49,686 nucleotides of DNA from Amphimedon queenslandica (taxonomy: Eukaryota > Porifera > Demospongiae > Haplosclerida > Niphatidae), in contig NW_003546318.1 of the NCBI RefSeq assembly GCF_000090795.2, forward strand, positions 248,181 through 297,866, written 5' to 3'. The translations under genes were made by a program, and so were the position numbers. Positions 12,026-21,887 of the stretch are shown one piece after another (within the stretch, counting starts at the first letter, position 1; each line of letters opens with the position of its first letter). The notes beneath the pieces were generated by a model. The model ran no database searches. It saw only the letters and a program-made list of their open reading frames with translations, and had not been told where the DNA came from.

Positions 12026-15000
12026 GACTGTTGTTTGTATTTTAGGATCAAGAGCTAGAGAGTTCTTTATGCTGTCAAATCTATCAATGGAAGTTTTGAG
12101 CAACATCTGGTAAGAGAAAGGGGAGAGAAAGAGAGAGAGAAAGAGGAGGAGAAAGAGGGAGGGAAGGAGGGAGTAATGGACAAAGAGAGAAAGTGAGGGA
12201 GGGAGAGAAAGAGAGAGAGAGAGGAAGGAGAGAGAGGGAGGGAGGGAGTGAGGGAGGGAGGCAGGGAGGGAGTGAGGGAGGGAGGGAGTAAGGGAGGGAG
12301 GGAGAGAAAGAGAGAGAGGAGAGAGGTGGAAAGAGACCTTTTTCCTTACACTTAGTACATCAATTACCACCGGTGGCTAATAATAATTGTTAATTAGTAA
12401 ATTATTTCAAATATTTGTAACACGCACATAACTCGCTTATCCATAACAATTAACATAAAAACATGTATATTGTATACATTGTAGCTATATGCATAATGTA
12501 CATGTACATGTACATGTACTTGTGTGTTGTATGTTTTTTAGAAGCTGTTTATGAACTTTGTTACCCCTTTCCCTTTCAACCTTGAAGTCAAATAAACTTC
12601 CTTTTTTTGTTATATTATAATGACCTATTGTTATTTTATTGCCGGACTTTTTATTTTGGAAAGAGCGAGAGAGAGAGAGCGAGTTTTTGTTTGCTTGTCA
12701 CTATAGTAATAATCAGTGTCATGGATCTAAGAATTAATTTTTGGGAAACCAATTTAGTTAAAAATGAGCGATCGAATGCCAGAAATTTTATAAGATCTAG
12801 ACCAGAAATGGGAGACCAAAAGTCTTCTAAGCAGGCTGAACTCCATCTACATGTACACGTAGATATAACAGAGAATAATATAGTAATGATGATGATGATG
12901 ATGATGATAAACTTGTATTTTAACATCACTCTTTATCTTTATCTCAGGAGATTATCAGATATTAACGAAGACGGAATGCTTGATGCTGCCGAATTTGCTG
13001 TTGCGCTTCACTTAACTCAAACCTGTTTGGCCGGTTCTCCCCTCCCTCCTTCTCTTCCGCCTGACCTCCTGTCCCTCATCCAAAAGGTCACCAACCCAAA
13101 TGGCTATATCTCACCATCAAAGAATAACCAAGTGTTAAAGTGTCAGTCAGCTTTCCTGTCGTTTTGTGAGAACGTCAATAATAAAGGATATCTTACAGGT
13201 TAGTGTATTTAATATAAAATATATGATTAAAATAGTCATTTTTATAGCTTTAAAAAAGCTTTGTTAATGGGTTTTGTGATTTTTTAATGAACTTTATGTA
13301 TACAAAAGTGGGTGTGTGTGTGTGTGCCTTCCATAAGGAGATTACAATAACTAAGTAGTCCACCACCGGCTAATATATATGACACTGGTCAGCAATAAGT
13401 TGACAAACGAACGATCGCTGAACTAGAGTAAACTAGTTTGGTGAACGCAATAAAATGTGAGAATACACAGATAAGCAACCACATTATGTTTTAATATACA
13501 CAAGTCACATTTTCCAGAGATTGTGGTAACGTTTGAGCATGGATAATGTTATTTTACAACTAGTATGTTTTAAACTCAAACGCAACTTAAACGCAAAATG
13601 TGTCAACTTAATACTGACCAGTGGCTGTATCATATTCAACATATAAATGTACATGTACATGCATATATACAGCAAATTGCACAGACCTTGCAAACCAGTT
13701 CATAAACCACTCTATGAACTTCAAAGGAAACTGTCTAAATTGAGGCGTGTCTTGCATTGTGTGGTCACATTACCACCTACTTGGCAGTTTGCAAGGTCTA
13801 TGCAAATAGCTGTATGTACATATGTGTGTGTAGTGCAGGTATGATGTGTATGTTTTAATGTTTCATTTTTAGCTGAGGCTGCAAGATACTTGCTGACCAA
13901 TTCTCAATTGTCAAAAGCTCACCTCTTCCACATTTGGTGAGTATAGTAAAATACTTATGTTGCTTAGAGATTTTGACTTGATTTTAAATTTTTTACAAAT
14001 TTTTAAAGATGCTCAAAAATTGGGCTAAAGTCCCTGTCTCAGGCCGAAATTTGCCAAAATCAAAAAGTAGAGAATTTTTCATTTTTATAATTTTCCTGAT
14101 ACATATACATGTTCTTATGTTGCGTAGAAAGTTTGAGCTGATTCTGATTGAAATTTGATTTTTTACAAATTTTTAAAGTTACTCAAAAATCGGGTCAAAG
14201 TCCCTATACTATAGTACAGGGTCATGGGCCAAATTTTGCCAAAATTGAAAAATTAAAAAATTCCCCATTTTATAATTTTTCCTGATACATATACATGTAC
14301 TTATGTTGTGTAGAAAGTTTGAGCTCATTCCGATCAAAATTTCATTTTTTATGAATTTTTAAAGTTGCTCTAGAAATACAGTCAAACCTGTCTAAACGGT
14401 CACTGCTTAAAACAGCCAGCTACTTTAAAACGGTCACTATTTAATGTCCCAATTTTTTGGACAATGACTGTAATACTCAACTTACCTGTCTCAGCGGTCA
14501 CTCCGTAAGATGGTTAACGGTCACTGACAGAATTAATCTCCATCAAGACTGATAAAGACCACCACTGTGTACAGGCGGCCAGATAGCCACGCCTATTGTA
14601 CCACACCCATTTTGAATTAATTTTTACATCATTAATAATGATTAATTTTTTAAAAATTGTTATCTCAAATAATACCTTCGAAATAATACTATATACAACT
14701 CAGTTTAGGTCTTTAGGGGTACCTAAAAGTTCTTTAAGTCTTGTTATATAGTTTCTATGGCCAGTAAATGTGTGCAAAATAATTTAAACTGTATTTAAAG
14801 GCATCTCTATAAAAAGGCCACCTGCATAAGACAGCCACTAAATGCATGTCCCAAGGTGACCGTTTTAGACAGGTTTGACTGTACTTGTTAAGGCTTGTCA
14901 GCTCATGAAGCATGCTTTGTGAAAAACTCTGAGATCAGTTACAAATATCAATGAGATATAACAAAATTTGGATGTGATTTTTAAATCTTTTTCTACTTTA

Positions 15001-18000
15001 GGAAACTTGCCGATGCAGATAAAGATGGTCGCCTCTCATTCGAAGAGTTTGTGATATCAATGCACCTCATCTTTGTAGCTAAACTAGACCAGCCTCTACC
15101 AATACACCTCAACAACATAACGCTCCTTCCTGATGAGGTATGGGAATGAGAACTAGAGCATGGGAATGAAAAGTAGAGCATGGGAATGAAAACTGTAGCA
15201 TGGGAATAAAAACTGGAGCATGGGGATGAATACTGGAGCATGGGAATGAAAACTGTAGCATGGGAATGAAAAGTGGAGCATGGGAATGAAAACTGTAGCA
15301 TGGGAATAAAAACTGGAGCATGGGGATGAATACTGGAGCATGGGAATGAAAACTGTAGCATGGGAATGAAAAGTGGAGCATGGGAATGAAAACTGTAGCA
15401 TGGGAATAAAAACTGGAGCATGGGGATGAATACTGGAGCATGGGAATGAAAACTGTAGCATGGGAATGAAAAGTGGAGCATGGGAATGAAAACTGTAGCA
15501 TGGGAATAAAAACTGGAGCATGGGGATGAATACTGGAGCATGGGAATGAAAACTGTAGCATGGGAATGAAAAGTGGAGCATGGGAATGAAAACTGTAGCA
15601 TGGGAATAAAAACTGGAGCATGGGGATGAATACTGGAGCATGGGAATGAAAACTGTAGCATGGGAATGAAAAGTGGAGCATGGGAATGAAAACTGTAGCA
15701 TGGGAATAAAAACTGGAGCATGGGGATGAATACTGGAGCATGGGAATGAAAACTGTAGCATGGGAATGAAAAGTGGAGCATGGGAATGAAAACTGTAGCA
15801 TGGGAATAAAAACTGGAGCATGGGGATGAATACTGGAGCATGGGAATGAAAACTGTAGCATGGGAATGAAAAGTGGAGCATGGGAATGAAAACTGTAGCA
15901 TGGGAATAAAAACTGGAGCATGGGGATGAATACTGGAGCATGGGAATGAAAACTGTAGCATGGGAATGAAAAGTGGAGCATGGGAATGAAAACTGGAGCA
16001 TGGGAATGAGAAATGGAGCACGGGAATAAGAATTTCTTAATGAAAAAATTAAAATAAAATGAAAATCATCACCAGCAATGTTTTATAATATTTCTATTTT
16101 TAGTTTAACTTGACTGCTAAAAGAGTTGCTGCTCTCGTCTCTGAAAAACCTTCCTGTAGAGAATCCACTCCGCCTCCTTCCATCCCAATGTTCGTAGTAC
16201 CCACTGAGTACCCGTACATAAGTACCGTCTTCAAATCCATACCTCCGGAGAGATTTAAAAACGGGAAATTTGACTCTTTTGTTGGAAACCCATTCATCAT
16301 GAATAACACAGTGAGACCTCTCATTTGTAATCTTATTATAGTTAATGAAATTATAAAATAATTTTATTATTAAAAACTTAATAAAGTTACTTAGAATATA
16401 GTTTACTTTGCTGCTGCACGTAGTACATTATTAATGAAGGATAATATAAACTATTTATCTAATTTTTAAACTCTAGTCAAAACAGGTGGATTGTTTGCAA
16501 AATGCATTTAGTACAAATTATGTACACAACATTAATTGAATTTTATGAAGAGAGAGAGAGAGAGAAATAGAGAGGTCACATGCCTGACACCTGTCACATT
16601 AATTAGACATTATGTTTTCACTTTGTATTAGTGTATGCTTATAACATATGCAAGTATATTTATGAATCTATATATGTATATATTATGTATTATCTATGCT
16701 TCTATACTTGTAGCTTATAACTAATACAAATATATATAATAATGTATATATGTACATGTATGTATGTTTATTTGCATTTACTGTAGTATTAATGATTGTA
16801 TATGATTGAATGGGTGTGATTTATTTCTGTGGTTAAAAGTGCCAGCCAATAGTATTTTGTTTAGTTACTGAATATTGAGCTCTAGCTCTTCCTCTCTCTT
16901 TATTTCTGTTATTGTCAGTTAGTGTATTGTCATGGAGTGTACTGAAGTTAGTTTATTTGCATGTGACTTTTATTGCAAATATATTGAGTACTTTTTCTTT
17001 GTCATATTATTTTCAATATTTTTCTTTCTATATTTGTCTCTTACTATACAGATACTATAATGTTACATCTTACACTAGCAATAATACTTATTAGACAACA
17101 GTAGTTACTACTACAGACATTATTGGCATGCTTTTAAAGCATGCATGTATTTAATATTTAATTTTTTAATATTTAATATTTAATATTTAATTCAATATTT
17201 GTATTTAATATTATATACTTACTACATTTTAAAACATATTTTATATTCTGTACTTTCTCCCTCCCTCTCTCTCTCTCTCTCTTTCTACAGGCGAGTAATG
17301 AGCAGCTCCACAGTAGCACCAGTTCCCTCCATTCCTCTCATCTCTCTCACTCAGAGAGTGCTGAAATTTCTCGTCTCTCTTCCAGTCGTCACTCCTCAGT
17401 CAAGAGTCTAGTTGAGGAACGAGATGAACCTAAAATGCTTAAAGCAGAATCAGTCGGGATTGACGAAGAATCATCATCTAAAAGTATCAATTCACCCGAT
17501 GTTGATTCGTCCTCACCTCAAGTATTTTCACCACCGCCCACGCAATCAGGTTTTCCCGTGACTCCGCCTCCTCGTGATGCATCTCCGCTGACAAAAAGCA
17601 CGCCCACGCCTCCACCTACCATAACTGTTTTTTCGCCGACTCATTCAGAGGGACGACCCCCAGTTCCTCCTCCTCCTATGTATGAGTCTAAGCCGCCGCC
17701 TTCTCAATCTAGAGAAGAGGACACACCCCCTCCTGTTCCTCCTCCCCCTGCTGAATCAGACGGAGAAGAGGAGGAGGAAGAAGAAGAGGAAGTTGATGAA
17801 GAGGCAGCCAAGGCGGAGCTAGAAGAGATATCTCGTGCTTCCAACAAGTTCTTGTCTGAGAATAAAAACAGAGAGGAGGTACCCCGAGAGCCTTACAAAG
17901 ATCCTTACGCTAATGCTCCGGAAATGAAAACTGCCTCTCAAAAAGGACTCTCGGCCGTTATCACAGATATATCAAGCACCGGAGAGGCTCCACCTACTGT

Positions 18001-18414
18001 TGATCCACAGCAGAATGGATCTCAGGGTTCTCAAGGGTCTCAATCTTCGCTTGATTTTCTTGCGCAACTTGAAGGACTCGAGGCCGAGATAATGAATGTC
18101 CTTGATGATACTAACTCGTTTGATCCCAATGCTCCTCCTCCTCCTCCAGAGAACAAAACTAAAATAATGCCGGTTGTACAGAAACCTTCAAAAGTCGACG
18201 AGCCGGACTCGCCTTTTGAAAAGAAATCGTACACACTTCCCTCTCCGACTAAAGCCAGGTTAGGCTCTGGAGGGTCTGGGTCTTTACTTCTGAGGACTGA
18301 AAGAAGAGGATCCGCCCGTAGCTCAAGCGATTCATCATCAGAACCATCTCCATCACCAAGAAGATACACTGTAGCTGCTTCACCTGCTAGGAAGAAAATA
18401 GCAACTGCAAAGTA

Positions 18415-18447
<33 letters not shown>

Positions 18448-21362
18448 GCTAAATTAAAAACTTTTTATTTTATTTTCAGTCGTAACTCTGCCATATTGGA
18501 TGATCTTGATGACATGTTTTCTGCTGAGCTGGCAAGCATTGATAATCTTTTGGAGTCAAAGCAATCGGAAGAGAAGAAAGCAGAAGAAAGGAGAAAGAAG
18601 GAGAGCTTTGATTTACAATTGATGGAGAAGAGAGCATCAGAGGCAAGTTATATTGTACTAGTAGCCTTGTTGCATTATGTTTAGTATAAGAATATAGATA
18701 ATTTAACTTTAGTAGGAGTAAACATTATTTTATTATTATCTTGCAGACTCATAATCTTCCTGGATTAAGTGTATCTAGTGTGGAAGAGTTGGCAAGAAAG
18801 AGAGAAGAGGAAAGGTAAACGATAACAGCAACAAATTGATAAACAAATATTTAAATTGCTTTGAGTTTAAATTTTATTGTCATAATTAATGCAAGTATTG
18901 TGTGTTGTTATTCTTACTAAAATTATAATCATTAAAATGTTGCAGTGAAACTGTTTGCCAAACTGAATGTTTGTGATAAAGTGTAAAGAGCTACTGTTTA
19001 TTATTATAATAACAATTATTACTATTATATTACTGTACTATTATTACTGTGTATTACTGTGTATTACTGTATTTTTATTATTGTATATTACTATACTATT
19101 ATTACTGTGTATTACTGTACTGTTATATGTTTATTGTTGTCTTTGTTTCTAGTGCTCGTAAGCTCAAAGAATGGGAAGAAGAAATGAAGCAGATTGAAGA
19201 GACGGCTCTAAAGAAATATGAAGAAGATAAAAAAGTAAAAAATAACATATTAATTATATATATAAGTTGAGATTCTTCTCCTCTCTTTTCCTTAATAATA
19301 AATTATTTAATATTTTAATGTTTCAGGTGAAATTGTCGGATGAGGAAGCCACTAGAAAGTTGGAGGCAGAATGGGACGAGATGCTCGAGCAGGAGTCAAA
19401 GAATATGAAGGAGGCCTGGGTGATAAGAGCACAGAAACTAAAGGAAAGAGAAGAGAGAGAGAAACTACAGGAGGAAATGAGAAAGAAAATGTTAGAGGAG
19501 CAGCAGAAAGGTAATAATGATGTTAAGTATTAAAATAATTTCAAGTATTATGAAAAATAAAAAAGTATAATTTAAGGTGATTTAAGTATTAAAGTATGTA
19601 GATGTAAGTATTAAAGGTAATGTTCAGTATTAGACTTTGGGCAATTGATATAATAATTAAAAACTTTAAGTCAAACTTATTTTTTCTTTTCTCAGAGGTG
19701 ACAATAGAAGAATGGATAAAGATAATGGAAGAAAAGAAAGTAAAAGACATGTCGCCCGAAGAGAGAGTCCAGTATGAGCAAAGGAAGAAGGCTTGGATAC
19801 AGCGTAGGAGAGAGAAAGAGGAGAAACAAAAAAGAGAAATGGAAGAAAAGTTGCAAAAAAGCAGAGAAAAAATGGTCGCAGAAATCATGTAAGCAAAAAA
19901 CTTACATGTACCTACCCATTAAAACTTATTGACTTATCCATTAAAATTTTACCTGCTTACCCATTAAAATTTTACCTGCTTACCCATTAAAAATTTCCTA
20001 CTACAGGAGGGTGCGTAATGTCGAGGAGGAGGTTAAGCAGAAGAGACTTGATAGTGACAAGTTGAGGGAGCTAGAGGAAGAGCAGTTGAGGAGAGAGGCA
20101 GAGGAAAGGAAGCAAAGGGTTGAGATTGCAAAGCAAAGAAAGGAAGAAGAGAAGATGAGAGAATTAGAAGAAGTATTTACACTTTTCATAATATGTATTC
20201 ACAACTTTATTCTATTATTATTTGTTTTTAGAGCAAATCAAAAGCAAAGTCAGCAATAGCTGCTAGGTGGGAAAAGCAAGTCAAAGGAAGGTAACGATAC
20301 TCATACATTAATGATACTATTATAGTATTTTAATACTTATAAATTGTACAAGTACATGTATACGTAATTGCATTATACTGAATGATTGTGTTATACTTGT
20401 AACAGCAATACTTTATGCTGATACATTGTGTAGTATTATTAGCTTAAATTTTGAATTGTATGGGTATTAAATTAATGCATTATATTGAATAATATTTTTT
20501 TGTGCTTGTAGAGATGCTAAAGATTACAGAAGTACTGTATTGAGTAGTTCACCACTGCAGGTTAGTAAATGTGTTTAATTTGATAGTTTTGAGCTCAATA
20601 GCTCATTTTAACAAGGAACTCTGGAGTTATGAGCATTTTTTTTTGAGCCAATTTTTGAATAATACCCAAGGCCATTGTTTTTTCAAAAAATGGCCCCAAA
20701 ATCACCCTAATTTTTTATTACATTTTCTGATACATATTGATGTCCTTATGCTACGTAGCAAGTTTGAGCTAATTCCGACAAATATTTTTCGAGTTATGGC
20801 CATTTTAAGAAAACGCCAAAATTCTGAAAAATACCCAAGGCTATAGCCCATGGTTTTTTTCAAAAAATGGCTCCTAGATCACCCCAAATTTTTATTAAAT
20901 TATCTGGTCCATATTGATGTCCTTATGCTATGTAGCAAGTTTGAGCTAATTCCGACAAATATTTTTCGAGTTATGGCCATTTTAAGAAAACACCAAAATT
21001 CTGAAAAATACCCAAGGCTATAGCCCATGGTTTTTTTCCAAAAAATGGCTCCTAGATCACCCCAAATTTTTATTAAATTTTCTGATTCATATTGATGTCC
21101 TTATGATATATAGCAAGTTTGAGCTAATTCCAACAAATATTTTTCGAGTTATAGCTGTTTTAAGAAAACGCCAAAATTCTGAAAAATACCCAAGGCTATA
21201 GCCCATGGTTTTCTCCAAAAAATGGCCCCAAAATCACCCTAAATTTTGTTACATTTTCAGATGCATATTATTGATGCACATTTTGTTTTTATTGATTAGA
21301 CTGGCTCTACAGGATCAAGAGAGAAAGACAGACTAGCTCGAAGACTGGGGAACTTGAAATAA
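10158..21362 (+). CDS. EH-domain endocytic adaptor (Eps15/intersectin/Pan1-like)
   Basis: Exons: 10158-10257, 12046-12109, 12948-13198, 13873-13936, 15002-15137, 16104-16310, 17291-18411, 18480-18642, 18747-18814, 19153-19234, 19327-19510, 19696-19888, 20007-20172, 20232-20290, 20512-20560, 21300-21362. This gives 989 residues with phase kept at every join. EH1 (about 10-95) and EH2 (about 125-205) each have the conserved Trp (IWRLSDI, IWKLADA) and a canonical EF-hand loop (DINEDGMLDAAEF, DADKDGRLSFEEF). EH domains bind Asn-Pro-Phe peptides in clathrin-linked endocytosis; the protein has its own NPF at about 267. Exon 7 is proline-rich (PPPVPPPP, possible SH3 ligands) with an acidic run. Residues from about 655 form a charged Glu/Lys/Arg coiled coil. 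I see no SH3, DPF array or ubiquitin-interacting motif, so it is not a standard intersectin or Eps15. Intron 8 is GC-AG. Confidence 0.85.
11124..11157. repeat. Perfect 34-bp palindrome
   Basis: TATTACCATCATGTACA is followed immediately by its exact reverse complement TGTACATGATGGTAATA, with no loop. It lies in the first coding intron of the EH gene. The centre (TGTACATGTACA-type) matches a motif common in this window. Confidence 0.9.
11957..12028. repeat. (GTT)n microsatellite
   Basis: About 22 GTT units with one TTTTT interruption. It ends some 17 bases before the acceptor of EH-gene exon 2 (12046), so it forms part of the region around the branch point and pyrimidine tract. Confidence 0.95.
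12118..12332. repeat. Polypurine GAGA/GGGAGG tract
   Basis: About 215 bases of almost pure purine on the plus strand, starting directly after the donor of EH-gene exon 2. Its composition matches the tract at 6165-6325. Confidence 0.9.
13965..14376. repeat. Diverged subfamily of the dispersed satellite
   Basis: Two to three units of about 185 bases in an EH-gene intron. They contain TTTTTACAAATTTTTAAAG, CAAAGTCCCT, CCAAAATTG and CCTGATACATATACATGT followed by AGAAAGTTTGAGCTGATTC. The last part is shared with the main satellite (4331-5290); the CAAAGTCCCT part is shared with 33030-33430. A TA-flanked element is inserted at its right border. Confidence 0.8.
14379..14881. mobile_element. Non-autonomous TA-flanked DNA transposon (503 bp)
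   Basis: The left end CAGTCAAACCTGTCTAAACG and the right end CGTTTTAGACAGGTTTGACTG are inverted repeats with a single one-base difference. The element is flanked by TA (14377-14378, 14882-14883). CAGT...ACTG ends with TA duplication fit the Tc1/mariner-pogo/Tigger type. Inside, CGGTCACT motifs recur in subterminal positions. No transposase frame is present. It sits at the end of a satellite unit in an EH-gene intron. Confidence 0.88.
15141..16020. repeat. 20-bp minisatellite with 100-bp higher-order structure
   Basis: Forty-four consecutive 20-base units of the form TGGGAATGAAAACTGTAGCA. Four variants (A as given; B with AATAAAAACTGGA; C with GGATGAATACTGGA; D with AAAGTGGA) repeat in the fixed order A-B-C-A-D eight times from 15181 to 15980, with no visible differences between the 100-base blocks. 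The array starts three bases after the donor of EH-gene exon 5. All three minus-strand frames are open across it, because the unit has no stop in any frame; this is not evidence of coding. Confidence 0.95.
20620..21270. repeat. Tandem satellite array, 170-180 bp period, four copies
   Basis: The same family as 4331-5290, within the last intron of the EH gene. The CCCAAGG core recurs near 20664, 20835, 21012 and 21189. Units share CAAGTTTGAGCTAATTCCGA and TTTTTCGAGTTATGGCC. The array stops about 30 bases before the acceptor of the final exon. Confidence 0.88.
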
Positions 21363-21887
21363 TATAAAGAAAAATTTTTGCCAAGATAGCTTAATTAAGT
21401 AATATATAATTAAACTATTACATGTTTTTGAGATGTTTTATGATTCCGTTGCTTTATCAAATTATTACTTTAGTAATCATACTCAAATTCTCACAAATTT
21501 TAAATAATTATGAATTAAGGCTCTGGTTCTGATAAAGTAGCGGCAGCACAGTATTAAATCAGCATATCTCTTCTCTAGTTGCTAGTGCCTTTAAACTAAA
21601 CTAACTGATAAAAACATGCTTTGCATTCTCAAGCTTATAGTGCTATGTAGTCTGTATAGCACTATAAACTTGAGCATGCAAAACATGTTCTTATCAGTTA
21701 GTTTAGTTTGTATAGATAATGTATGTATGTATAAATAGTCTATAGTAGTCTGCTATATAAATGATCATCCTGTAGTGTTGATTATCATTTAAAAACATTC
21801 TAAAATTATAAACTCTTGAACTATAAGAATAAAACTAAAATCAAGGTAATTAGTAACACACATGTGCATGTAAAGTTATATAGGCAA
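21363..21887. other. Convergent 3' intergenic region with hairpin element
   Basis: This separates the EH gene (+) from the first Cys-rich membrane protein gene (-), tail to tail. Apart from the inverted repeat at 21593-21709 it is plain AT-rich sequence. Confidence 0.5.
21593..21709. repeat. Long inverted repeat (hairpin), 54-base arms
   Basis: The left arm (21593-21646) and right arm (21656-21709) are reverse complements with about four or five mismatches and a nine-base loop. The arms contain AACTAACTGATAA and CTTATAGTGCTAT. A related half-copy lies at about 25170-25230 (TGCATGCTTTGCATGCTATG, then AGCTTATAGTGCTATGTAG), so it is probably a small mobile palindromic element. Confidence 0.85.

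Noticed and set aside
12607..12947. Upstream extension of the frame containing EH-gene exon 3
   Set aside because: ATCTCAG at 12941-12947 is a good acceptor that joins exon 2 in phase; the upstream residues (poly-Met, poly-Ile) are intron.
15141..16020. Regular repeats that could suggest a CRISPR array
   Set aside because: Units are contiguous 20-mers with no unique spacers, and the genome is eukaryotic.
14993..16021. Three overlapping long minus-strand frames (282-342 codons) reading FIPMLQFSFPCSS-type repeats
   Set aside because: They run across the 20-bp minisatellite; all three frames are open because the unit lacks stops, which is not a sign of coding. The region is an intron of the plus-strand EH gene.
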